Positions 18,703 through 27,819 of a DNA stretch of 64,000 nt are shown one piece after another. Position numbers and translations under genes: made by a program. Under the pieces are notes generated by a model that was given only the letters and a program-made list of their open reading frames with translations, ran no database searches and was not told the origin of the DNA. Where the stretch lies: the NCBI RefSeq assembly GCF_009754945.1, contig NZ_WPIN01000009.1:310001-374000 (forward strand). The letters run 5' to 3'. Source of the DNA: Spirosoma arboris (GTDB lineage: Bacteria; Bacteroidota; Bacteroidia; Cytophagales; Spirosomataceae). Position 1 is the stretch's first letter. Each line of letters starts with the position of its first letter.

Positions 18703-18735
18703 AAAACCCCCAATACGCGCTGTATAGGGGGTTTT
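18703..18735. terminator. Bidirectional terminator between lgt and tRNA-Arg
   Basis: A 9-bp stem of AAAACCCCC and GGGGGTTTT encloses a smaller inner stem (ATAC/GTAT). Read on the minus strand it sits just after tRNA-Arg and ends in a T-run. Read on the plus strand it can stop lgt transcription. Confidence 0.75.
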
Positions 18736-18746
18736 CTCCTGTTTCG

Positions 18747-18818
18747 TAGTCCCGACGGGAATCGAACCCGTATCAAGCGTTTAGGAAACGCTTATTCTAT
18801 CCGTTGAACTACAGGACC
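18747..18818 (-). tRNA. tRNA-Arg (anticodon CCT)
   Basis: A 72-base cloverleaf on the minus strand. The acceptor stem is GGTCCTG paired with CGGGACT (two G-U pairs). The D stem is GTTC/GAAT, the anticodon stem AGCGT/ACGCT and the loop TTCCTAA, which gives anticodon CCT reading AGG (Arg). The T arm is ACGGG TTCGATT CCCGT. The discriminator base is A and CCA is not encoded. A terminator follows at 18703-18735. Confidence 0.95.
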
Positions 18819-18873
18819 AAAAAAGGAGCGGCCAGCATTGACCGCTCATAAATACAAAATTGTCAAAAATCTA

Positions 18874-20151
18874 TCAGCCTGCCAAACCGTCGCCGTATTC
18901 CGCTGATTCAGTGAGGGGAACGTGCAACCAGTTCGGATAAATCTGATAATGACGCTCCTTTACCAAATCGTAGAGTAATTCGCGAAGTTCGCCTATGTTC
19001 TCACCGGTTTCCGCAGAAATAAAGGCAACATAGTCCGCTTTTTGAGTCAAATAGGTTTTCTTCAGGTATTCCAGCGCAGTTTTTCGACGCACAGCTATCG
19101 GAACGATAACTTCTTCGTGGGAGTCGGTAAATTCCTCATCATCAGACGAATTTAATGACTCTGTCCATTCATCTTTTGGAACAAAACGGTCCATTTTGTT
19201 GAAGACCAGCACCATTGGTTTATCAGCCGCTTTAATGTCGGCCAGTGTAGCGTTGACGACTTCAATCTGCTCTTCAAAATTCGGGTGCGAGACATCAACT
19301 ACGTGAACCAGAATATCCGCTTCACGTACTTCATCGAGTGTGGACTTGAACGACTCGATCAGCATCGTTGGCAGTTTACGGATAAAACCAACCGTATCAG
19401 TCAATAGAAACGGAATATTGCCCAACGTCACTTTTCGTACGGTCGAATCTACCGTGGCGAAGAGTTTGTTTTCGGCAAATACGTCGGTTTTGGCCATCGT
19501 CCGCATCAGCGTTGATTTGCCCACGTTGGTATAACCAACCAAAGCTACGCGTACTAAGCGATCACGCTCTTTCCGGCGTGTCTGGCTCTGTTTGTCAATT
19601 TTGGCCAGTTTCTCTTTCAGAAACGCAATTCGGTCTTTCACGATCCGACGGTCGGTTTCGAGCTCTTTCTCTCCTGGTCCTCGCATCCCCACGCCCCCTT
19701 TCTGGCTGGTTAAGTGGCTCCACATGCGGGTCAGGCGAGGATACATGTACTGATATTGAGCCAGCTCGACCTGAACACGCGATTGAGCCGTTTGGGCCCG
19801 CATCGAGAAAATATTCAGGATGAGCAAACTGCGGTCAAGTACCTTAATATCTTTAAAGCTCGCTTCCAGGTTTCGCACCTGAGAAGGGGTCAGATCATCA
19901 TCAAAAATGATAGAATCAACCGGATTGTCGAGAATGAACATCTGGATTTCCTCCAATTTGCCCTTCCCAACAAACGTGCGATTATCAGGATGGTCAAGTT
20001 TTTGGGTAAACGATTTGATAGTTTTAACACCCGACGTTTCGGCCAGAAACGCTAATTCATCAAGATATTCTTTGGTTTGGTCGGCGGTTTGCTTTTGCGT
20101 AATCAGCGCGACCAACACAGCGGTTTCGGGTGGTTTTGTGTTGTCGATCAT
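18874..20151 (-). CDS. hflX: Ribosome-associated GTPase HflX
   Basis: A protein of 425 residues, the usual length for HflX. The N-terminal HflX domain (residues 10-105) ends in the nucleotide-binding subdomain. A coiled linker contains the signature GVGMRGPGEKELE, and the G domain begins near residue 200 with P-loop GYTNVGKST (206-214), followed by the G3 motif DTVGFI and G4 NKMD. HflX splits stalled or hibernating 70S ribosomes, for example after heat stress. The start ATG gives MIDNTKPPETAVLV, as expected for the family. It is monocistronic, between tRNA-Arg and the MATE gene. Confidence 0.96.
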   Translation of the reverse strand: MIDNTKPPETAVLVALITQKQTADQTKEYLDELAFLAETSGVKTIKSFTQKLDHPDNRTFVGKGKLEEIQMFILDNPVDSIIFDDDLTPSQVRNLEASFKDIKVLDRSLLILNIFSMRAQTAQSRVQVELAQYQYMYPRLTRMWSHLTSQKGGVGMRGPGEKELETDRRIVKDRIAFLKEKLAKIDKQSQTRRKERDRLVRVALVGYTNVGKSTLMRTMAKTDVFAENKLFATVDSTVRKVTLGNIPFLLTDTVGFIRKLPTMLIESFKSTLDEVREADILVHVVDVSHPNFEEQIEVVNATLADIKAADKPMVLVFNKMDRFVPKDEWTESLNSSDDEEFTDSHEEVIVPIAVRRKTALEYLKKTYLTQKADYVAFISAETGENIGELRELLYDLVKERHYQIYPNWLHVPLTESAEYGDGLAG

Positions 20152-20300
20152 GTAAATTTCTAGAGGTGATTAGGCAGTTATAGCGTACAAACAAAGCATT
20201 TAATCCTTGTAAAAAGCTATAAGCCTGTTAATTATAACGGACCCTATTCGGTAAAAGTTTCGGCAGTAAATCTGCTGAAACGGGCATAAGACAGGTTTGC

Positions 20301-20383
20301 TTTTTTTGACAGGATTTACAGGATGAACAGGATTATTTGCTCAAGTTATCAATCCTGTTTTATCCTGTAAATCCTGTCAAAAA
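20301..20383. repeat. Long intergenic hairpin of phased ACAGGAT units (copy A)
   Basis: The left arm 20303-20334 and right arm 20351-20383 pair over about 32 bases with a single mismatch or bulge. Each arm contains ACAGGAT three times at 9-10-base spacing. The right arm ends directly at the stop codon of the MATE gene (20384), so it probably also ends transcription. Copies B (22057) and C (38580) share the unit. Confidence 0.85.
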
Positions 20384-21769
20384 CTATACCTGAACGGTTT
20401 TCCAGCGTCCCCGCCGGAAAATCCAGACGGCTATACCGGCCAGTAACGTTTCACTGATAGCCACAGACCAGAATACGCCCGGAGGTCCCCAGTTTAGCAA
20501 GTGAGCCAGTGTATAGGCTAGTGGTATTTCAACCACCCAAAAGCATACAATGTTAATAAGTGTGGGCGTTCGGGTATCGCCTGCACCATTGAGTGCCTGG
20601 CTAAGCACCATACCGTATGCCATAAACAGATAACCCAGACAAAAGACTCGAAGGCATTCGACCGCAATTTCGACAACGCGAACGTTGTGATCGAACAAAC
20701 CGACGATTGGGGCGGCTCCCAGGTAGAATCCGACGCCAACCGTGGCTAAAAAGAGCATGTTGCAGAAAGCCGCCCGCCAGGCGGAGGTTTCGGCACGTTC
20801 GGGCTGACCAGCCCCTAAATTCTGCCCAACCAGCGTAGCAGCCGCATTGGCCATTCCCCACGAAGGCAGAATTGTGAACACAATAATGCGGATGGCGATC
20901 GTATAACCTGCCACCACATCGCTACCAAAAGTGGACAGAATTCGGGTCAGAAATATCCAGCTGGCAGAACCGACCAGAAACTGGCTGGTGCCCCCAATGG
21001 CTAAACTGAGAAGGTTGCGAATAATACCCGCATCAGGCGATACATCGGATCGGAGTACCTGGATAACACCTTTTACCCGCGTCAGGGCATAAAGCTGATA
21101 GAATACACCCATTGTCCGACCAATGGTAGTGGCTACGGCAGAGCCCATCACGCCCAGTTCAGGAAATGGACCTATTCCGAAAATAAGCACCGGACACAGG
21201 ACGATATTCACCCCGTTGGCCAGCCACAGCGACCGCATGGCTACCGACGCATCGCCCGAACCACGCAAACAACCACTCAGCGTATAGAGCAGCATGATGG
21301 CAGGTGCACTGGCGAAAATCATCCGAGTGAACCCGGCGCCATTGGCAATGAGTTTTGCATCTCCACCCATTAAGCGCAGTATATCTTCGGCAAACACGAA
21401 ACCAGCCAGGCCCATCACTAGCCCCAGCCCAACAGATACCAGAATTACCTGTCCGACAGCGTTGCCTGCCCCGCGCTGATTATTTTCGCCAACCCGACGG
21501 GATACCAACGCAGTAGCGGCTGTACTCAGGCCAATCGCAATGGAATACACCAGCGTGAGCACCGACTCGGTCAGTCCGACGGTGGCAATGGCTTCTGTAC
21601 CGATTTTGGCCACGAAAAAAACATCGACGACCGCAAAAAGCGATTCCATCACCATCTCCAGAATCATCGGAACCGATAGCAGAAAAATGGCCCGGTTAAT
21701 ACTACCGGACGTAAAATTGGTTTCCGAACCACGCAGTGCGGCCAGGAATAACCGAAAAAATTTGGTCAT
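20384..21769 (-). CDS. MATE-family multidrug/sodium antiporter
   Basis: A protein of 461 residues with about 12 hydrophobic segments in two related halves, typical of MATE (NorM/DinF-like) exporters that use a Na+ or H+ gradient to expel cationic drugs and other small molecules. The first half starts with the conserved stretch RAIFLLSVPMILEMVMESLF and contains VDVFFVAKIGTEAIATVG. The second half contains NLGAGQPERAE, matching the conserved NxGAGxxxRA loop. The substrate is unknown. A Bacteroidota-type promoter at 21959-21990 suggests a leader of about 180 bases. The gene is monocistronic on the minus strand. Confidence 0.93.
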   Translation of the reverse strand: MTKFFRLFLAALRGSETNFTSGSINRAIFLLSVPMILEMVMESLFAVVDVFFVAKIGTEAIATVGLTESVLTLVYSIAIGLSTAATALVSRRVGENNQRGAGNAVGQVILVSVGLGLVMGLAGFVFAEDILRLMGGDAKLIANGAGFTRMIFASAPAIMLLYTLSGCLRGSGDASVAMRSLWLANGVNIVLCPVLIFGIGPFPELGVMGSAVATTIGRTMGVFYQLYALTRVKGVIQVLRSDVSPDAGIIRNLLSLAIGGTSQFLVGSASWIFLTRILSTFGSDVVAGYTIAIRIIVFTILPSWGMANAAATLVGQNLGAGQPERAETSAWRAAFCNMLFLATVGVGFYLGAAPIVGLFDHNVRVVEIAVECLRVFCLGYLFMAYGMVLSQALNGAGDTRTPTLINIVCFWVVEIPLAYTLAHLLNWGPPGVFWSVAISETLLAGIAVWIFRRGRWKTVQV

Positions 21770-21958
21770 TGGAACAAAAAGATATGTCGAAGCCTAATGG
21801 GCTACTGACAGCATGTGAATGATCTGGAAAATGAAAATGGCCACCTATGCAGAAGCGGGCGGCAGTAATCGGAAGAAGAAATAAAAAACCACGTGGGTTT
21901 TTAAGCGAGGAACTTCATGGGCGTTGACAAACCGACCTGGCGGTTGCAGTTAAGGCTG

Positions 21959-21990
21959 CAAAACTACAATTTTCTTTTTCAGAAAACCAA
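21959..21990 (-). promoter_or_regulatory. Promoter of the MATE gene
   Basis: On the minus strand TTG (21988-21990), 21 bases, then TAGTTTTG (21959-21966) match the Bacteroidota -33/-7 consensus. Transcription would start near 21952, about 180 bases before the ATG, leaving a long leader in which I see no known riboswitch. Confidence 0.5.
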
Positions 21991-22056
21991 ATTCGATTGA
22001 GTGAACGGTCATTTTTGTGCTGGACAGAGGTGATCTCCAATGAGATAATAACAAAT

Positions 22057-22133
22057 TTTCGACAGGATTAACAGGATAAAACAGGATTTGAAATCTAGAA
22101 ATCCTGTTTTATCCTGTTAATCCTGTCGAAAAA
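22057..22133. repeat. Perfect 34-bp hairpin of phased ACAGGAT units (copy B)
   Basis: The arms 22057-22090 and 22100-22133 are exact reverse complements around a 9-base loop. Each arm repeats ACAGGAT three times (spacing 9 and 10). It lies between the MATE promoter and the Nif3-like gene, in the 5' region of the latter, so unlike copies A and C it is not at a gene end. Confidence 0.9.
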
Positions 22134-22162
22134 CAAACTTGCCCGATACCTGTTAAGAAAGT

Positions 22163-22942
22163 ATGCCTACGTCACCATTCTATCTAGACAATCTTGCTGA
22201 ATTTCTGCACAATGAACTGACGGCTGATCGCTATTCAGACGCCGAACGGGGTGGTATCTATTATCCATCTAAACGACCCATCAGGCGGATTGGATTGGCG
22301 CTGGAGCCGTTTCCTAAGTTAGCTGATTGGATCAGTGAAACGCAGATTGATGCGCTTTGGCTACACCGTCCCTGGCAACTCGACCTCGCGAATCTCCCAT
22401 CCGATATAGGAATTTTAACGCATCATTTGCCCTTTGATGAAACGCTAACAATGGGGTATAACCCCCGAATGGCGAAGGAAATGGGAGCTGTTGGGGAATT
22501 GGTGCCACTTGGTTATAAACAGGATATCATTGGGCCAGGTAAAACGCTACCACAACGACCTATCGGGATGCTTATGGAGATTACTCCAAGAGAATTTGAT
22601 CAATGTCTCACGGCTATCAAAAATCTATTTGGGGGCTACGACCGGGCCGAAGCCGGGCATGGTTCTGGGGCATGGCAACCCGATAGTTGTCGAATTGCAG
22701 TGGTTGGCGCCATGACTGATGCGCTTGTTCGGGAGGCTGCTAGCAAAGGGGCAACTATGTATATAACAGGTACCTATCGTAAGCCAGGTCAGCAGGCCAT
22801 AGATGCTACAGGCAGCGCTTTTATTGCCGTTGGGCATCGCCGGAGCGAGGTTTGGGGGCTACGCACCTTGGCCGACTTGCTTCGGGAACAATATTCCGTC
22901 GAGTGCATCATTCACGAACCGACGATTCTTAGTAAGTTATAA
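22163..22942 (+). CDS. Nif3-like dinuclear metal centre protein (NIF3/DUF34 family)
   Basis: A protein of 259 residues. Family-type segments are DALWLHRPW and ILTHHLPFD, the metal-binding histidine region in the first half, a central insert, IAVVGAMTDALVREA with GATMYITGTYR, and the C-terminal VGHRRSEVWGLRTLADLL with the conserved His and Glu ligands. NIF3 proteins form hexameric toroids with two metal ions per subunit; a role as GTP cyclohydrolase or in metal/cofactor handling has been proposed, but the true function is unsettled. The start ATG at 22163 follows the hairpin copy B by 30 bases. The gene is single and converges with the aldo/keto reductase gene. Confidence 0.82.
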   Translation: MPTSPFYLDNLAEFLHNELTADRYSDAERGGIYYPSKRPIRRIGLALEPFPKLADWISETQIDALWLHRPWQLDLANLPSDIGILTHHLPFDETLTMGYNPRMAKEMGAVGELVPLGYKQDIIGPGKTLPQRPIGMLMEITPREFDQCLTAIKNLFGGYDRAEAGHGSGAWQPDSCRIAVVGAMTDALVREAASKGATMYITGTYRKPGQQAIDATGSAFIAVGHRRSEVWGLRTLADLLREQYSVECIIHEPTILSKL

Positions 22943-22978
22943 TTCGTTAGAAGTAAGTAGAATTGAATCATTTGCATT

Positions 22979-23058
22979 TTGTGTGACCCCGATGGGGTCA
23001 AATGTTTATAGTAATCTTGGCTCTTCTATAAACATCTGACCCCATCGGAGTCACACAA
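22979..23058. repeat. 33-bp intergenic hairpin with TGACCCCGATGGGGTCA core
   Basis: The arms 22979-23011 and 23026-23058 match at 31 of 33 positions with a 14-base loop. The left arm itself contains the palindrome TGACCCCGATGGGGTCA. It lies between the convergent Nif3-like and aldo/keto reductase genes and could terminate both, but it is far longer than needed and is probably a repeat family. Confidence 0.85.
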
Positions 23059-23104
23059 TGGGTAATTTGATTTTATGATTCTTAATTAATTGATTATTAG
23101 TAAT

Positions 23105-23923
23105 TTATGAAATCTCGCGCGGGTCTTCGGCTATACGGGTATTGTCATAAAATGTGTCCATCAGAGCCATATCTTCGTCAGAAATAGTGAAATCCCAGAC
23201 GTCGAAATTTTCCTGAATACGTTCACGCTTCACCGACTTCGGAATGGTGACGACTCCGTGTTGCAACGACCATCGAATTAGAATCTGGTAAGTGCTTTTG
23301 CCGTACTTTTCTGCCAATGCAACCAGTTTGGGATCGTTATTTTTCTCCCCCCGTACTAAAGGCGCATAGCCTTCGGATTGGATATTCTTCTCCCGGCAAT
23401 AGTCCAGCACTTCGGGCAGATAGCTGTATGGACTTAGCTCAAACTGGTTTACGGCGGGCGTTATGTGAGCCTCTGTCAGGAGATCATCCAGGTGGGCGGG
23501 GTAATGATTAGAGACACCTATGGCGCGGGCACGACCGCTTGAGTAGATTTTTTCGAGCGCTCTCCAGGTTTCGTGTCGATGTTCTTTTATAGGCCAATGA
23601 ATAAGATATAAATCGACGACATCGAGCCCGAGCCGTTCCAGACTTCGGTTAAATGCCCGTAGGGTTCGAGTGTAGCCCTGATCGTCGTTCCAGACTTTGG
23701 TGGTAATGAAAATATCGCTTCGGGGAATTCCGCTGGCTCTAATGGCATTGGCTACTTCACGTTCATTGCCGTAAGCGGCTGCGGTATCAATTAATCGGCA
23801 ACCCATTTCGAGCGCCCATTCAATGGCCTGCTGTACTTCATTGACCTGACTTGGCGCGTATACACCAAGACCTAGCAGAGGCATTTCGACACCATTATTA
23901 AGCGTAGTAGAGGGTATAGTCAT
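23105..23923 (-). CDS. Aldo/keto reductase (2,5-diketo-gluconate reductase-like)
   Basis: A protein of 272 residues forming a single (beta/alpha)8 NADPH-dependent reductase. Seen motifs are LGLGVYAPSQ at the N-terminus, the catalytic Asp and Tyr in LIDTAAAYGNEREV, the Lys region FITTKVWNDDQG, the His in LYLIHWPIK, and the C-terminal cofactor motif IPKSVKRERIQEN. This arrangement is typical of AKR families 3-5 that reduce aldehydes and keto-sugars. The physiological substrate is unknown. It is divergent from the Wzi-like gene. Confidence 0.92.
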   Translation of the reverse strand: MTIPSTTLNNGVEMPLLGLGVYAPSQVNEVQQAIEWALEMGCRLIDTAAAYGNEREVANAIRASGIPRSDIFITTKVWNDDQGYTRTLRAFNRSLERLGLDVVDLYLIHWPIKEHRHETWRALEKIYSSGRARAIGVSNHYPAHLDDLLTEAHITPAVNQFELSPYSYLPEVLDYCREKNIQSEGYAPLVRGEKNNDPKLVALAEKYGKSTYQILIRWSLQHGVVTIPKSVKRERIQENFDVWDFTISDEDMALMDTFYDNTRIAEDPREIS

Positions 23924-24063
23924 TCGGTGAAGACAAGTTTCATATATTAAATCAAAATCAGGACAAGATGTTTTAAAATACTAACAATAAAGTGCGTGAG
24001 GTCAATTATCCGTTCTGCCGTATGTTTACGGGTAGATACGCTTCCTCCTTTGTTTATCGAATT

Positions 24064-25566
24064 ATGCGGATACTTTACCTGATTACAGGCCTTCTCTTTT
24101 TGAACGTGCTGGTGGGTCAAACTCAATCGATCCCGGCTGCGGGCACGGTTCGATATTCGGTTGAACTAGGTGGAATGGCGACATCGGACCCGCAAAATCC
24201 ATTCTGGCTGCGAGCTAATCAATATAACACTGTGCCGCTGCGAGGATCGTTCGGAACAATTCGATTGGGTATTCAGCGCGATTACAAACCTCGACCCGAT
24301 TCGATTCCGAAACGCAAATCCCGTTTCGACTGGGGCTTTGGGGTTTATGGAGTTGCTAATGTTGGTCCTACGTCCACATCCGATAATCCAGCCGTTTTGC
24401 TACCCGATGCGTATGTAAAAATCCGGTTTGGCATACTGGAACTCTATGGGGGTAATCGACGCGAAGTGGCCGGCCTGGGCGATACACTGTTGACTTCGGG
24501 CTTCGTGGCCTGGTCGGGTAATGCGATGCCATTTCCGAAAATACAACTGCACACGCCCGATTATGTGCCGATTGGATTCACGAAAAAACTGCTTTCTTTT
24601 CGGGTTGGTTATGCGCATGGGTGGTTTGCTGACTCCTACATTCAGGGAAGTTATCTGCATCAAAAATATTTGTATGGCCGAATCGGAAAACCAACCTGGC
24701 GATTCCAGTTTTATGCTGGCTTAAATCATCAGGTTCAGTGGGGTGGGCACGCCGATTACCTGCTTGCGAGACCAGATTTGGCCATAAATGGGAACCTGCC
24801 CACTTCTTTTCAGGACTATCTGTCAATTATCACGGGTCGGTATCCTGATGCGCTGGAAAACGACCGATTTACAACATTCGATGGGACCAACCGCGTAGGT
24901 AATCATGTCGGAAATTATGATGTGGCGCTGGAATGGAAAGGAGATAGGTCTAATTGGCTGTTATACCATCAGCACATGTACGACGATGCATCTGGACTGG
25001 CTTTGCAAAATGTACCGGATGGATTAACAGGACTACGTTTCCTGAATCAGGCTACGACAAACACGCGTTTCCGGTTTCGGCGTATCTTACTCGAATGGCT
25101 AAGTACTACGGATCAGAGCGGACCAACGTTTGACCCGACAGCTCGCTACCAGGGTGCCGACAATTACTTTAACAACAGCCAGTACCCTGAAGGTTGGTCA
25201 TATCGAGGACGCACGATTGGTACCCCGTTTATTATGCCCCGAGGGGATTTAGCGCCATCGGTAGGCAATGAGTATGCCGGGAATGGCTATTATCCAAATA
25301 ACCGGGTTGTTGCCTGGTACCTGGGGACGACAAGTACTTTCCAGCGTGGGCCAACCGTAACAACCCGAATTTCCTACAGCCGAAATTTTGGATCATACAA
25401 ACAACCTTATCCACAAGTATTTCATCAGTTATCCACACTTATAACAGCTCAGTGGCCTATTCGTACCGGGTCCGGTCTGGCGTTAACAACTACATTGGCG
25501 CTTGATCGGGGTGAGTTAATGCCCAATTCCTTTGGTGGTTATATGAGTTTGAAGAAGATCTGGTAA
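24064..25566 (+). CDS. Outer-membrane beta-barrel of the capsule-assembly Wzi family
   Basis: About 500 residues with a signal peptide (MRILYLITGLLFLNVLVGQ) from the ATG at 24064; an in-frame GTG 24 codons upstream gives an implausible leader. The mature part begins with VRYSVELGGMATSDPQNPFW and IRLGIQRDYK, as in Wzi-like proteins of Bacteroidota, and then shows alternating aromatic beta-strands (for example LLYHQHMYDD, TTRISYSRNFGS) up to the end, ending in a short strand. Wzi of Enterobacteria binds capsule polysaccharide at the cell surface. In Bacteroidota the role is inferred only, and no capsule genes are nearby. Confidence 0.8.
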   Translation: MRILYLITGLLFLNVLVGQTQSIPAAGTVRYSVELGGMATSDPQNPFWLRANQYNTVPLRGSFGTIRLGIQRDYKPRPDSIPKRKSRFDWGFGVYGVANVGPTSTSDNPAVLLPDAYVKIRFGILELYGGNRREVAGLGDTLLTSGFVAWSGNAMPFPKIQLHTPDYVPIGFTKKLLSFRVGYAHGWFADSYIQGSYLHQKYLYGRIGKPTWRFQFYAGLNHQVQWGGHADYLLARPDLAINGNLPTSFQDYLSIITGRYPDALENDRFTTFDGTNRVGNHVGNYDVALEWKGDRSNWLLYHQHMYDDASGLALQNVPDGLTGLRFLNQATTNTRFRFRRILLEWLSTTDQSGPTFDPTARYQGADNYFNNSQYPEGWSYRGRTIGTPFIMPRGDLAPSVGNEYAGNGYYPNNRVVAWYLGTTSTFQRGPTVTTRISYSRNFGSYKQPYPQVFHQLSTLITAQWPIRTGSGLALTTTLALDRGELMPNSFGGYMSLKKIW

Positions 25567-25698
25567 TTAGATTTTTAATGACTTTTTAATTTATAGATAA
25601 AAATTTTAATCTCTTTTTAATCTTTTTAAATCCATTTGCCGCGTATTGACGTATGTCAGGTGTAATTGCTTTTCTGATTTACTCTGAACGACTTTTCT

Positions 25699-27264
25699 AT
25701 GGTTATGCTTTACACGAAACACCTTCGTATCGTTGTTGGTATGTTGGTAATTGGCTCTTTATTGACATTGGTCAGTTGTCAGGATCACCGCCTGCCACCT
25801 AACCCAAACGCCTTGCCCGATGCTACAATTTATGCCATTAATGACGCGAATCAACTACTACGATTGAACGTTCAGAATTCAAGTGTTCCGTTGTCGATGC
25901 TGGTTATCACGGGCGTGAATTTTCAGATGGGTGAGCGCATGGTATCGATCGATTTTCGCCCAGCTACGGGACAGCTTTATGGGGTAAGCAACATGAGTCG
26001 GTTGTTTGTCATTAACCCAACAACGGCGGAGGCTCGTCCGCTAACAACCACTCCATTTACACCTGCAATTTCGGGTTCTGTCGTTGGGATTGATTTCAAT
26101 CCGACCGTTGACCGCATTCGTCTTGTTACCAATACAGGACAGGATTTACGCTTGAATCCAGAAACGGGGTTAGTAGTTGCTACTGATGGGGTGATTAACG
26201 GGGTAATGGGGGCTATGATTTCGGAAGTAGCTTACACGAATAGCAGCGCAGGTGTAACGGTAACAACCCTATACGACATTGATCCTGCCACCGACCGCCT
26301 GTATATCCAAAATCCGCCTAATAATGGAACGTTGACGGATGTTGGTCCACTTGGGTTAGACATATCGGGAGCAGCTGGCTTCGATATTTCGCCCAATGAT
26401 AATACGCAAGGTCTGGTTGCTGTGCAGTTTAACGGGTCATCAGAACTGGATCAAATCAACCTATCTACAGGGCGTTTGCAGAAGTTGGGCAATCTGCCTG
26501 GTACGATTATCGGACTGGCAATTCCAACAAATCCAGTTGCTTATGCCGTCGATGGTACCAATAGCCTTCTTATTTTCAACCCGGTTAGTTTAACTGCCCA
26601 GACGCTAAAAGTTATTACAGGTCTTCAACCAGGTGAGTCAATTCTGGGTATCGACTCCCGACCCGTAAATGGTCAATTGTTTGTGTTAGGTAGCTCGAGT
26701 CGGTTATATACCATTGCTGTTACGAATACAAACGTTTGGAATTTGGTACAGGTTGGTAGTGCTGGAGCATTCACGCTGTCAGGAACCGATTTTGGATTTG
26801 ACTTTAACCCCACGGTCGACCGCATCCGTGTGGTGAGCAACACTGGCCAGAACCTGCGCCTGAACCCGAATGATGGCACATTAGCCGCTACCGATGGCGC
26901 ACTGACGTTCTCTCCACAGGGCGGGACTCCTAACATATCGGCAGCTGCGTATACGAACAATTTTGCGGGGGCTACCACGACAACCTTGTATGACATTGAT
27001 GTTCGTCCGGGAAGCGCTGTTTTATTGCAGCAAAACCCACCCAATAACGGGACATTAGTTGCTGTCGGTTCGTTGGGTGCTGACGTTGAAAGTGCCAATG
27101 GATTTGATATTGGTGGGACAACCGGCACGGCCTATGCTTTACTGCGTTCGAGCGGCACAACAAAAATATATACCATTAACCTGACAACGGGTGCAGCCAC
27201 GGCTGGAGCGACTTTATCTGGTAGTCCAACAGTTCGTGGTTTTACGGTTGGTTTAGGATTCTAG
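25699..27264 (+). CDS. Lipoprotein with two tandem DUF4394 domains
   Basis: A 521-residue probable outer-membrane lipoprotein: signal with lipobox LVSC (Cys28). Two homologous halves follow, each about 235 residues. Both carry the signature GxDFNPTVDRIRxVxNTG: residues 133-155 (VGIDFNPTVDRIRLVTNTG) and 375-395 (FGFDFNPTVDRIRVVSNTG). Both end with a TTLYDID and PPNNGTL segment. DUF4394 repeats are thought to form a propeller-like structure, with function unknown. The duplication points to internal gene duplication. The gene follows the Wzi gene on the same strand and could be co-transcribed with the small lipoprotein at 27335. Confidence 0.88.
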   Translation: MVMLYTKHLRIVVGMLVIGSLLTLVSCQDHRLPPNPNALPDATIYAINDANQLLRLNVQNSSVPLSMLVITGVNFQMGERMVSIDFRPATGQLYGVSNMSRLFVINPTTAEARPLTTTPFTPAISGSVVGIDFNPTVDRIRLVTNTGQDLRLNPETGLVVATDGVINGVMGAMISEVAYTNSSAGVTVTTLYDIDPATDRLYIQNPPNNGTLTDVGPLGLDISGAAGFDISPNDNTQGLVAVQFNGSSELDQINLSTGRLQKLGNLPGTIIGLAIPTNPVAYAVDGTNSLLIFNPVSLTAQTLKVITGLQPGESILGIDSRPVNGQLFVLGSSSRLYTIAVTNTNVWNLVQVGSAGAFTLSGTDFGFDFNPTVDRIRVVSNTGQNLRLNPNDGTLAATDGALTFSPQGGTPNISAAAYTNNFAGATTTTLYDIDVRPGSAVLLQQNPPNNGTLVAVGSLGADVESANGFDIGGTTGTAYALLRSSGTTKIYTINLTTGAATAGATLSGSPTVRGFTVGLGF

Positions 27265-27334
27265 ATCAAAATCCAGAACAATTCCAACCGCCTGGGTAAA
27301 ATTGGAGTCTCTCTGAAACAGACTAATACCTGTT

Positions 27335-27766
27335 ATGTTACTCTTTCAAAGGCTTTGCCTCGCAGGCATTTTGTTAAGTTTAGTAAGTGGATGTAGTAAA
27401 GAACCAGCTCCACTATTGCTTATTGGCGACTGGCAATGGATAGGCTCGTCGGGTGGAATTTCTGGCGGGATTACCAAACCCAATATGGCAGAACGCGTTG
27501 TCCTGCGATTCTCATCTGATGGGAAATTCAGTCTTCATCAGAATGATACACTCACCTATAGTGGTTTATTTCGGGTAACGAGTGGGGTTTACTATGGCAA
27601 AGACAAACCTCAAATCGACTTAGAGCAGGTGACGTATAGTAACCTGCCTAAAAATCCCCGCTTCGTCATGTTTGGCGGTATCATTACAGGCATTTCCAAT
27701 AGTGAATTGTCTATTAGTATGAATGCTGATGATGGAGTCACAAGCATTTTTAGCCGCCAGCGGTAA
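27335..27766 (+). CDS. Small lipoprotein of unknown function
   Basis: A protein of 143 residues. The signal peptide ends in lipobox LVSGC (Cys20). The remainder starts LIGDWQWIGSSGG and continues with beta-strand patterns such as RVVLRFSSDGKFSLHQ and GLFRVTSGVYYG. This resembles lipocalin-like or DUF4923-type small lipoproteins of Bacteroidota, but I cannot assign a family. It sits 70 bases after the DUF4394 gene and is followed by a strong terminator. Confidence 0.65.
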   Translation: MLLFQRLCLAGILLSLVSGCSKEPAPLLLIGDWQWIGSSGGISGGITKPNMAERVVLRFSSDGKFSLHQNDTLTYSGLFRVTSGVYYGKDKPQIDLEQVTYSNLPKNPRFVMFGGIITGISNSELSISMNADDGVTSIFSRQR

Positions 27767-27780
27767 AAACATCCGGATAC

Positions 27781-27813
27781 AAAAAGAGCCACTCAATTCG
27801 AGTGGCTCTTTTT
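27781..27813. terminator. Bidirectional terminator between the small lipoprotein gene and carB
   Basis: A 14-bp perfect stem AAAAAGAGCCACTC / GAGTGGCTCTTTTT with a 5-base loop. It has A and T runs on both sides, so it can terminate the convergent lipoprotein and carB transcripts. Confidence 0.9.
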
Positions 27814-27819
27814 GTAATT

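Noticed and set aside
18619..18807. Plus-strand ORF overlapping tRNA-Arg
   Set aside because: It reads through the antisense of tRNA-Arg and a terminator hairpin, with no family likeness.
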